DNA of 64,000 nucleotides from Undaria pinnatifida (Eukaryota > Sar > Phaeophyceae > Laminariales > Alariaceae), in NCBI GenBank assembly GCA_012845835.1, contig JABAKD010000021.1:11395199-11459198 (forward strand), read 5' to 3'. This document shows, one piece after another, positions 10,029-22,000 of the stretch; the first letter of the stretch is position 1, and each line of letters begins with the position of its first letter. The position numbers and the translations under genes were made by a program. A model generated the notes under the pieces. That model was not told the DNA's origin. It saw nothing but the letters and a program-made list of their open reading frames with translations, and made no database searches.

Positions 10029-13000
10029 GACTTGCCTTGTCCGTTTTGTTTGTTCTGCCTTTGCCTACTCGGTTCGTTTAGTCTTACGACACATTCTACA
10101 CTAGAGGCGCACCATTGTATTCGCTGAGGGTCCTCGCTTGAGCTCTGCACCCCACCCAAAAACTGATTTTGATAAAAATACAAGCGCCACCCCATGAAAA
10201 ATATCATGGCCGATCCAGCCTACGGTAGCAGGTAGGGAGGGTGTACTCTGTTTGTGCATGGCCATAGTCGTATGACCATAGACCCTCGCATCCCTACTAC
10301 GCCGGGACGGAGCACGTCGGGTTTTCACCAACCAGGTAGACATTGCTTGCATCAAGCGCGAAGCGCCGTGAGGTGTTCGGCGAGTCGCATGAAGGGTGAA
10401 CTGCATCCTTCCAAGAACCGCTCGTAGGACGGACTTCGGCACCTTGTGCGCGCTTGCTTGCTTATAGATGACAGCGCCAATGACTATTACTTTGTTTTTG
10501 GTGTGGCCCATCCAGAGACTAGTAACTGCCTCGTGAGTGCCTTAGCATATTCACACTACGTGATACAATCATTCTCCTTGCACGGAGTCAGGGTTCTCCA
10601 CCCCGCACAATATTATCTACCTCGATAACCATCATGGTGACCGCCAAAAGAAACACACAAAAGAAAAAAAAAACGGTACACTGGTTGTCTAGCCCACGCA
10701 GTGACTGGCACGTTTTACAGCGTCGTTGCCAACCAACGCCAACCCCATTACACATACAATGTTTTACAAGCGTCGGTGCCATCCGAGGGAGGCCAACTGT
10801 TGCATACGCATGTTTTACAGCGTCGTTGCCAACCACCGCCAACCCCAATACACATACAATGTTTTACAGCGTCGGCGCCAACCGAGGCCAACTCTTACAT
10901 ACATATTACGCTACCGTGGGGGAACAATTTTCGGAAGCTTTAACTTTAACAGCGTGGCTCGGGGTTACTCTGTGCGTGTGAGCCCCCTATCCCTTTGCTG
11001 TATTAACCCCTTCACAACTGGAAACCCGTTTTTGGGGACGACTCGCTTGGAGTTAGTATAGGGAGGTATTTTGGGGCTCTAAATATCTGGAAACCCGTTT
11101 TGGGGGACAACTCACTTGGAGTTAGTAAAGAGAGGGATTTTGGGGCTCTAAACAGAGCTTCCGTGCGGTTAAAATTTCGCGATGCTCATCCGCAGCGGAA
11201 CCGTATAAGCCATTAATACGCTGCCCCAAAACAGTCACCTAAGACGCGCACTTTTGTCGGTGGGGTACAGATCCGCTCTTCAGAGTGTTATTTTTGTCCG
11301 TGAGGGGCAGGTCCGCTCTTGGGAATGGCTCAAACTCGGTATGGAACATGGCGGGGGGTATATGATAACATCAGATCACGGCTTAGGGAGGGGATACCCC
11401 CAATTTTTTCACCACTGGGTGTTTACCAGTCGCGCGAGTGACTCTGCGCCTCGCTGACAAAAAACACGTTCGGCGATTTCTTCGTTGCAGCGTAGCTAAC
11501 CTTCTCTTCCCGCATCACTATCGAGATTGTTAAAAAACAGAGCACGGAGGCCTGTGACCGCAAGGGACGGGGGGGTCACTCGCGCGATTGACACCGAGAC
11601 ACCGAAAAATAAAGTGTCCAAAAGGGGGTAATGACAACATAACCTCCCCTAGCGCACCATTGGTCGGCCTAGGTATACAGCAAATCGCATTTACAAAACA
11701 AAATTGAAATTGCGACGATTTTTGGATTAACGCCGTCACTACGTACTGGAAACCCTTTTTGGGGGGACAAATTTAATTGAATTTAGTATAGGGAGGGATT
11801 TTGGGGGCTCTGAGGGGGTTAAGGAGCCTTCCCCGTCATTGAGAAGAAAAAAACTAGCCAATAAGTGCTATTCACTCCATCCTGACACGCGTTTGATCTG
11901 GTTTTTGTCTTTTGGCATGTACTTCGATTTTTTTTTTCCCTTCTCTCCGACTTACCAGAAGGCAGCTAAAGTTCTCGCACGTGCCATGCGCGGCGGCCGC
12001 GAGACTCCAAACGAGAATCGCACTTGTATGCAGCAGCCTGGCGAAGGAAAAAACGAGGCAGGTCACCAACGGGAGGAGGGGGTCGTTAGCGGAATCGAAC
12101 TTGTATGCAGCAGCCTGACAACGGAAAAATAGGCATGTCACCAACGGGGGGGGGGGGGGGGGGGGGGGCTGTTCGCGGAATCGCACTTGTATGCAGCAGC
12201 CTGCTGCCGGGGAGGCGAGGAAAACGATGGAGGCATGCCGCCGAAGGGAAGGGGGATACTCATTTCACGCATAGCCGTAGTGGTATGACCATAGACCATC
12301 GCATCCCGGCAAGGACGGGACTGGAGCGCGTCAGGTTTCCACCGAGTAGGGAAAGACATGGCATGTACCAAGGGCAAAGCGCCCGTGAGGTGTCCGGCGA
12401 GTCGCCCCACACTGGGCGAACTGCATCCTACTGAGAAACCACTCGTGAGGCGAACTTCCGCACCTTGTGTGTACTTTCTTGCGTGTGGATGACAGCTTCC
12501 AACGAATCTATTTGTTTTTTAGGCGTGGCCACTGCTAGAGAGAGACAGGGGTAACATAAAAGCGGACAGCAGTGACCTTCACGATAACACCACGATAATA
12601 AAGGGCTCGGTATATGCACCAGCATCGAAACTAACCCCCCAAGAAAACACCACGGCGAACACAGGTCTAGAGAAAAGCTACCCACAAGCGCGCCGTCGCT
12701 CCACCCCCCCTCCCGCCTCCTCACCTCCTGTTCAACGTGTCTGTCAGCCGGCCTGCAAACAAGGTGGCCAGCGCAAACATGAGCGTGAAGCCCACTCCCG
12801 CCAGGATGCCGTACTGAGTGTTGTCGATGCAGGCTCCGTCCTGAGGTTCGTCGTCCACGTTAGAAAAAAAGGTCGAAGAACATTGTTTTAACCCATTTAG
12901 CACCGCAGTCCCAACATAAGGACAAAACACTTGGAGTTAGACTAGGATATTCTTAAGAGTTGGAAATGGGTCAACTCATTTAGCACCGCACGCCCAACAC

Positions 13001-16000
13001 GGGGACAAAACACTTGGAGTTAAAATAGGATAAATTTAGGAGATGGAAAAGGGTCAACCTATTCAGCACCGCACTCCCAACATGGGGACAAATCACTTGG
13101 AGTTAGAGTAGGATACCTTTAGGAGTTGGAAAAGGGTTGACCCATTTAGCACCGCACTCCCAACATGGGGACAAATCACTTGGAGTTAGACTAGGACAAT
13201 TTAAGAGTTGGAGGTGGGTTAAACCCCTTTATGGCCCCAAATATCTTCTTATACTAATTTCAAGTAACTTGTCCCCGAATGCGGGTTTCCAGTGGCAAAC
13301 GCGTTAGGGTCGACGAAAAACACGTTATTTGTCGTCCCCAAAACAGAAAAAAGTAGTTTAATGGGTCTGTTTAATAATTGTTGCCCCGTCATCAAGAAAT
13401 TCGTTTAGCCAAAAAACGGTACTATACCTCTATACAGGCCGGTTCGCCGTTTACGTTACAAAAGAGCGCCGAAAAAACGATGTAGTCAAATACCCTTGCA
13501 GAGCCCAAAAAAATCTTCCAACACAAATTTCAAGTAACTTGTCCCCAGAAACGGGTTTCCAGTTGTAAATGAGTTACGGTCGACGACAAACACATCATTT
13601 GTCGTCCCCCAAAAAACAGAAATTGATGCATAGTTCATTGTTTTTTTACTAATAATAGCTTTTGTCTCGTCATCCCGAAATTCGTTTCGCCAAAAAAACG
13701 GTACTATACCTCTATTGCAACGTTTTCACCACCCCAACCAAAGCGCGATTTCTACCGTTTCCACTCTTCCTATGGCCCCAATTAAAACCCACTATCAGAC
13801 TTTTTCTATGGCCCACAACTAAAACCCACTTCCAGACTTCTCCATGCCCCCCTCTCCCCCCCCCCCCCGCGTTTACGTCTCACCTTTAGATTGTAGAACT
13901 CCGTGTTGTAAGAGTTGCGGCAGGACAGGCATTCTTCCTCGCTCGCGCTCGAAGTCTTCTCCCAGGCATGCAGGTGGGTGCGCATCGCGGGATGTGACAG
14001 CAACAAGCGGGACACAAAACACGACCGCTAAATATAGTGGACTTTGTCGAAACCCACATTTGCACGCTGTGTGGTGATACTTGTCATCGCGTGTGCTTCG
14101 TACGGTCCATGTCCTCATAAGGATTTACACATACATCATATGGGTCGGCGATTCCCCTTAGTGCTAGCTACCTACAGCAGTATCATGCCAGGGTCATCTA
14201 CGTATGCAGCTTGCCACAGCGCTTCAAGAATCAGAGCTGGAAGAAGACGCGTGAGGCCATGATAGGCGCATGAAAAATCTTTTTGGCCAGCAACATTCAT
14301 GGTCGGCAGTAGTAGTGCACCCATTGCACCGGGGCGGGCAGTACTGGTCACCGCTGGCTCTCTACCGCACCGCTGGCCCCACTACCCTCATCACAGCTGC
14401 AACAAGACTTCGAGGCAAAACCTACAAACTTGGATTTAAAGTAGGGAAGACAGTTGCCGGAACTAACACATCCGCCGGAGGATAAAAAATAAAATAAAAA
14501 AAAGCAGCAAAAAAACAAGAGCAGGGCTTTTCACGGGTCATGACCCGACCCGTGGATCACGTCAGGAGGTTATCAAAACATCGCGGGTCGAGTGGGGTCG
14601 GGTCTGGAGGTGTTTGATATTGCGCGGGAGGGACCGGGTCGGGATGTTTCCAAATGTCGCGGGTCCGGACGGGTTTTACCCTGACTCGACCTGACCCGTG
14701 AAAAGTCCCGAAAGAAAGCAAAAAAAACGAAGTACCAGGGGCAGTAAATTAGTGAAAAAAAAACGACACTCTTACTGCATGACTAACTGCAGGTACTTTT
14801 ATTCGGTGTTAACGTGCTCGAAATTAGAGTTGAAACAGATTTTCGGCATGACGCCAGGCAATATCAGGTACCTGGTACCAAGTACAAGTATTTTATAACT
14901 AGTTTTCAAGGACGTCCTCCCCTAAAACAGAAACCAATTAACCCTTTTACAACTAGAAACCCGTCTTTGAGGACAAAATTACTTGGATTTAGTATAGGGA
15001 GGGGTTCGGGGGCTCTAAAGGGGTTAAATAATTTCTTAATTTAAGCTAACCTACTCTGAATCCAACATGATGAACGGCATGCACCGCCGTAGCATAAATA
15101 TTAGAGTTTTGGTGAAACACGAAAGAATTCTGCAATTTTAGAATGTTGGTGCCAAATATGTAAAATAGTCTGCTGTAAGCTGCAATCCTGCCTGCCAACA
15201 TCACTCAAATACAGGTCACGCCCTTACCTCCTCCTCGATGTAGCAGAGCGGAATGAACGAGACGTCATCGCACACATCGCAGTCCTCCACTGACACCGCC
15301 GACAGGTTGTACTGCCGCCCCCCAAAATAGCGACAATGCCAGCCACGTCGCGATGAGACGCGGCATATAACCGATTCGGGAAGTATGGTGGGAAAAAATT
15401 GAACAGTCCAGTCCAGTCCAGTCCAGTCCAGTCCAGTCAAGCAAATTCCAGGAAAACGCAATTTCCAAAAAATTATCGAATTCCATTTTCAGGTTTCAAT
15501 AACCGATTCAGGGTGATAGAGGGGAAAGTTTGACGAGTCCATTCCAGTCCAGTGCAAGGCCAGTCCAGAAAAAAATCAAAATTGGATTTTCATTTTTTTT
15601 GCACCCAACGCGAGGAAGCGCGCAGCGCGAGCCACGGTGCGATGCGACGTAGCGACCGATTCATGGGGACGGTGGCAAAAAAAAAAATTACGGACGAAAA
15701 CACACACAACAGAGACAAGAAAAAAAGAAACACAAAACAAGATAAAACAAACGCGAACGACGGGAAAAGAAAGAAGGGACGGGACGGGACGGGGCGGGCG
15801 CGGGGAGCAGACAGAGGGAGGCGTAGGAGGGGGGGGGGGGGGGGCGACAAGGAACGGTACGTATGTTGTCAGATGTCAACCGTGATGGGATTTTATCACG
15901 TGGGAAACTGCCGGTAGCAAAACACATACCTGGAATTTTGGTAAATGCCGTCCGTTGGGCGCTGCAGGTGGCACATACAGTTGAAAAGTATTAGGTATAC

Positions 16001-19000
16001 GAGACTAGACCACTACTACTGCCTGTGTCCGGAAATGCAAGTACGCAAGGAACACTTGAGTTTCCAACATATGTTATCAAGAGCGAGCAGGAGCCAACAT
16101 ATGCGCACGAGTGAATTGTACCATCAACCACATGCTCGCCAAAACCTAAACAGCAGCACCAACCCGAGCATCAGATCTGGGCAGGACGTCCGCTGGCTTG
16201 CGACAGGCATAAACAGCAGGGAGTATACCAAAAGTAGGAATCGCAGTCTGGTTACTAACTCCTGGGTAGCTTTCCAATGATAACATGGTTCTCTCCCCAT
16301 CGATGGGCAGCGAGCTCGTTCGGTCGGCCGCCTCGGGGGGGTCAATTTATCGACTCGACGAAGAGAGCTCAGAAACTCACTGCGCCTTCTGCGATTAGTC
16401 AGATACAAAATTCCTCATGTGTGCACAGAATGGCATAGGCCGAAACCAGTTGGGAATCGTGTCTAATCAAAAGTCATATCGTCCTTATGACCCAGCTAGC
16501 ATTCAAGGAAGTCACCGGTATTGCATGGCCAAATCATCTTGCGGTATTTGCAAGATGTGTATATCTGTCTTCAAGTTTGTGACCACATAGAGCTCTCTAG
16601 GAGAGCATCGGCTCGGACACTGGTTTTGCTGGATGTAAATGGGTAAAAAATCAGCTTTAACGCGAAGAACACACACGGGCCTTCATCCTTCACGTGGAAC
16701 TAACCTAGAAAACACGCGACCGATACATCACTGGGGACAGCTTACAAAAATTGAGCATCGACCGATCGGTATATAGACCTCACAGCTCAAGCCGCATGCT
16801 TTTTTTTTGGCACTTATTACGCAAAAAAAAACGCACGCTGAGTGTATGCGAATGACATACCAATGACATGCGATATATATATACCATCAGTTCCACCCAT
16901 GTTGCAAATAGGCGTACCCCACACGCAGCGAGAGTATATTGTACCACATTTACCAATATCCAAAAAAAATTTAACGATGTACGGCCGACCCTCGATGTGC
17001 TGCAGACGACTGCCGAATCCCTCGGGGGGTCATCTCACGGCAAGGGAGGGGGGGGGGCATGTTAAGGGGGGCATGTTAAGGGGGGCATGTTAATGGGGGG
17101 CGTACTCATTTGGTGCTTGCCTTAGTCATTCGACCATCGACCACGCATCCCTTTCGAGACGGAGCACCGTTCCTACTCCTAATAGAGACGCCTCCAACAT
17201 TTGGGCGCTCATTGCGCTTCTTCCACGTACCACATAAAACCTGTTTGCTTACCCTATTCCCTTCCTGTTTCGCCGTCTGTGGCCACCACCTATCTCACAG
17301 TATAGAGGTAGGGGTTACACTTTTGGGGCCAAACGTTTCTTACCCCTTAGCCGTCACAGGTTGAAACTCCACATAAGCTCAAGCGTGCAACTATCGCTTA
17401 GTACGGCGAAAAAAAAAACGGGCATATGATTTATTTTAGGACTATTGTTACTGAGGACGATAGTAAATAGGACCAAATATTGTTAGTAAAAATAGATGAA
17501 CATATAGGTTTTTGTGTCCACCGTAGGTCCTATTTACTAGGGTCCCCCGCAATAGTAGCGCATAGATAAGAGATGTTGGTCGGACTGGCTTGCGCGAGCG
17601 AACGCCTTCCAAGTCGTGTTTCGGGTGAGGTATTGAGCTAGCTCCTCATGTTACGAGCTCAGAAAATTCGTAGAATCTGCTGCGCAACCCGATCCTGGGA
17701 CGACCCTGGATTTTCGTCGGCGTGTGATCAGGGTGCCTGGTGGGCCCTGTCGTCGGCTATTATATTTATATGCCCGGTGTCGGCTGGAGGGCTCAGGTCC
17801 GGGTGGGTCCAGGCTGGGTGGTATCACGGTCCGGGTACCAAGTGAAAATGTTGTTCGTGTGTGTGCGTGTATTGACCAGTGAAATCCCCTGAACTATCAG
17901 GGATCGACCAATGAAGGGCTTGCGCGGATGAGTGGTAAGCTGTGCTGCAAGCAGCAGCGCAAGCAGCCGCAGTAAGGGACTGGGTGTCAAGTGCAAAATT
18001 GTGTGCGTGTGCGTGTGTTGACCAATGAAATTCCCTGAAATATCTGTGGTCGACCAATGAAGGGCTTGCTCGAAAAAGTGGTAAAAGCCGTACTGCAAGC
18101 AACAGCACAAGCAGCAACAGTTTAGTAAGGGACTGGGTTTCAAGTGCAAAATTGTAAGTGCGTGTGCGTGTGTTGACTATTAATAGTGAGATCCCCTGAA
18201 ATATCAGTAGTCGACCAATCAAGGGCTTGCTCCAAAAAGTGGGAAGCTCTACTGCAAGCAGCAGCACAAGCAGAAGCACTAAGGGTCTCGGTGCCAAGTG
18301 CAAAATTGTGTGCGTGTGAGTGTATTGACCAACGAACCCCCAAGAAACAGCAGAAGTTGATCAATCAAGAGCTTTCTCGAATAAGTGGTGAGCTCTATTG
18401 CAAGCACCAGCACAAGCAGCAGCAGCAGCAGGAAGGGTCTGGGTGCTAAGTGAAAATTGTGTGTGCGTACATGTGTTGACCAACAAAATCTCCCGAAATA
18501 GCAGTAGTTGAGCAATGAAGGCCTTTCTCGAATAAGTGGTGAGCTCTACTGCAAGCACCAGCGCAAGCGGCGGCAGCAAGTGAGCAGCGCGGTTCGTGCA
18601 CAGCAGTGGCCCCCCAGCAAAGCAGTGGTGTGCCAGAGCAACACGGCCGCCTTATCGGGGGAACCCGCCTTACTAATTCCGGGTTAAGAGTGCGATTCCC
18701 TAGTCGCGCCAAGCGATTTTGATTTTGACCGCCTTGTACCGAGATACCGCCTTTCTCAGACCGCCTCATCGGGGAACCCCAATCATACCGCATGCATGAA
18801 GCGTACACCAACACCAGCGCTAGGTAGTATAATAACCTTGGCTCGATACGTTGCGGTCGACTCCTGGGCACTACGTTATCGCTAGGCAGAGGGTCCGGAG
18901 GGTGGGAGCTTGGGGGGGGAGGGGGGCGGGGGGCGGGGGACAGGCCGAAAGAAAATAGCAAAAAAAAAAAAAAAAAAAACTACTTGCTGCTGCTGCTCCT

Positions 19001-22000
19001 GCCCCTGCCCCTGCTGCTGCCCCTGTTGCTGTATCACGATATTTCCTATCGGACGGTGTGGTGCGCTCGCGTATAACGATCACTTCAAAAGAATTATTCC
19101 AGATGTTTTGCGGTCACATAAAATAATTATTCCAGACGTTAATCCCTTTACAACTGGAAACCCGTTTTTGGGGACAAAATTACTTGGATTTAGTATAGGG
19201 AGGGGTTCGGGGGCTCCAAAGGGGTTAAGCGGCTGGTGTTTGCGTGCCAGTCAAAACTTTCAAAAAAAAAATATGAACACTAGCGTGGGCACCACATCCC
19301 CGGAGCCAACATGCCTACTCGTATATTCGAAGAAGTAAACAAGAACTCGAATAGAGCACGGGAAACAATAACGCGCCAAGAATTCAAAACGAACACAATA
19401 CTGGTACCAGGCATATAGAAGGATAGGATCGCATCATATTGATGACAAGAAATACCAGGTGACCAACTCCACTCGAGCATGTAAAACACCCCATGTTCAT
19501 TGAACAGCGTGTCACTGTATTTAATACGATATATCACTGGTATTAGCCGGCCGCCTCGGTGGTCTAGTGGTTGACCTCAAACGCCACTACAACAGCCCTA
19601 AATGAGGGAATCACCGATCCATATTAATATCATTGTCGGTGCCATCCAACACTGTGCAACATGAGCTTCAACATTGATCACCCATAACATTCCCGAAAGA
19701 AGAAAGCCTCGAGAAACTAAAGTAAAGGCACAGCCAAACCCCCTTCTGCCTACTTCCCGCTTAAGCTTAACCTACAGTTAGTACTCCATTTGCTGTCCTT
19801 GCTCCCTTATCGACACGTGCTGTTGACAGAATATTCCTGAATCCTAGGCCGCACACCGATATCCTTTACGATGACATACACCCGAAAACTCTCTACAACT
19901 CCCGCAGTGCTGTCCAGGTACATATCACACCGTTTAGGTGGCACGCTTTGGCGACAAGGCAATTTTCGGGGAGCTATGCGTGTGGCGAGACCTGTGATGA
20001 ACCACAAAATCATGCCAGTACGTTGGTGGCTCGCTTAGGCGAGCAGGGAGTTATCGAGAGTTATGCGCTGGTGGGACCTAAAACACGGCGATTTTAATGG
20101 CTCGCTTTGGCGAGGCGGCAGTTTTCGGCAGTAAAGCTTTGGTGGTCTGTGCTAAAATCATGAGTCACACAGCATTAATTGCTGTGGCTCGCTTCGGCGA
20201 CAAGGCAAGTTTCGTCTTTTCTTCCTTTTTTTTCGCTCATCCCTTCTACTATTTTCGCACCTATTATTTCCTTCTCCCTCCCTTTTGCTAGACGTTACAC
20301 AGATCCGGGGTCACTCAACAGGCTCTTCTGCCCCCTGCCCACTATGATTCGCGCAGTCATTTTGATCGCGACAAGACTCCAATTATTTCTTCCCTCGTCC
20401 GCTCGCATTGAATTGCGCCCACCCACGCTGCTAGGCGCTCTCAGCAGCTAGTGGGTTCCTTGGATATTTTAGCAAACTCAAAAGTCCGACCCAGGTGGGA
20501 TTCGCACCCCAGAACCAACTCTATTAGTAGTAGCATTCGAGGGTAACCTCTAGACCACCTATTAGTAGTAGCATTCGAGGGTAACCTCTAGACCACCGGG
20601 GCGACCGGCTAGCATTGGTGGGACTTAAACCACAGCGTCTTGACGGCACGCTTTGGCGAGACGGCAGCTTTCGGATGTAATGCGCTGAAGGGACCATAAA
20701 ACACAGCGTTTAGGTGGCACGCTTTGGCGAGAAGGGACTTTTCGGCCGCTATGCGTTGGTGGGACCTGCGATAGATCATAGGTTGCAGCATTTCGGTGGC
20801 TCGCTTTGTCGAGAAGGCAGTTTTCGGCAGTTACGCGTTGCTGGGGGGGTCTAAATCGCAGCGTTTTGAACGCTCGCTTTGGTGGGAAGGCAGTTTTCGG
20901 GACTTACGCATTCCTTTTTATTTTTCAACCATCACTTTTACGCTCCAGCTCAACTCGAAAGAATTTTTACCCTCAGCGACCTTCTGGACAACCCGTGGTC
21001 ACAGGTGTCTTCCCTTCTCCCCCCCGGGACATGCCTCCATTAATATCGCGCACATAGGGTTCAGTATTCCCACTTGTCAGCTTTCCACGCTCGTCCATTC
21101 TAATCGATTTTTGCTGACTCACTCTGTCGCGCTTTCCGCTAGTCAACTTTTACACAAGAAAAAGTCGGTACGAGCACGAGTAAGCCCTATCAATAGGGAT
21201 GATTCAAACCCGCCCCATTGACTTTACTTGTTAATACTATGAACGATATTCTACAGGGGACGCCTGCTTGCTCCGACAAGGCGTCCAACACCGACTAAAG
21301 CACGACGACTGTTTTGCTGCTGCGCAAAATACCTTCTCACATCCTACAGCCTTTGCGTACTGCCGTAGTGGTCCCTCTGTAGTGCCGGTATGTGCCAGTC
21401 GGAAATACAAGCACTTTAGCGGCAGCCGGCACTACTCCGCATACGACGTGAATGTCCGTTCCCATCTGCGCCCAACGATTCCATGTGCACTATAGCCGGC
21501 ATCCGGCACTACGATTCAACCGGCTCTAGAGAAGGATCTCTGCTGTACCAGGTATGTGCAACAGTACAGCAGTGGTGGTTCCTCTTTAGTGCCGGTTTGT
21601 GCAGCAGTACAGCATCGGTGGTCCCTCCATAGTGCCTTTGTGCGCACTATAGAGGGAAATACCGGCACTATGTCGGCAACCGGCACTACATCGCATACTG
21701 CCACTACTGGTGTATCCCATCTGTGCCAAGCGATTTCACAGGCACTAACAGGTATTAACCCATTTAGCACCGAAGTCCCAACATTGGGACAAAACACTTG
21801 GAGTTAGAGTAGGATAATTCTGGGAGCCGGGAAATTCAGCACCGCACTCCAAACATGAGGACAAAACACGCGGAGTTAGGCTAGGATTACTTGTTGGAGT
21901 CCAAAATGGGTCAAGTTTCCTATAGTATGACATGCAAAACACCCGTGTGCCTGCATTGGAAACAGCTCCATCTGTAACTATAAAAAAAACTTGCCAGCTC

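Noticed and set aside
9669..10127. 152-codon plus-strand frame
   Set aside because: Mostly TCTG/TCTCG simple sequence giving Leu-Ser-Val-Cys repeats.
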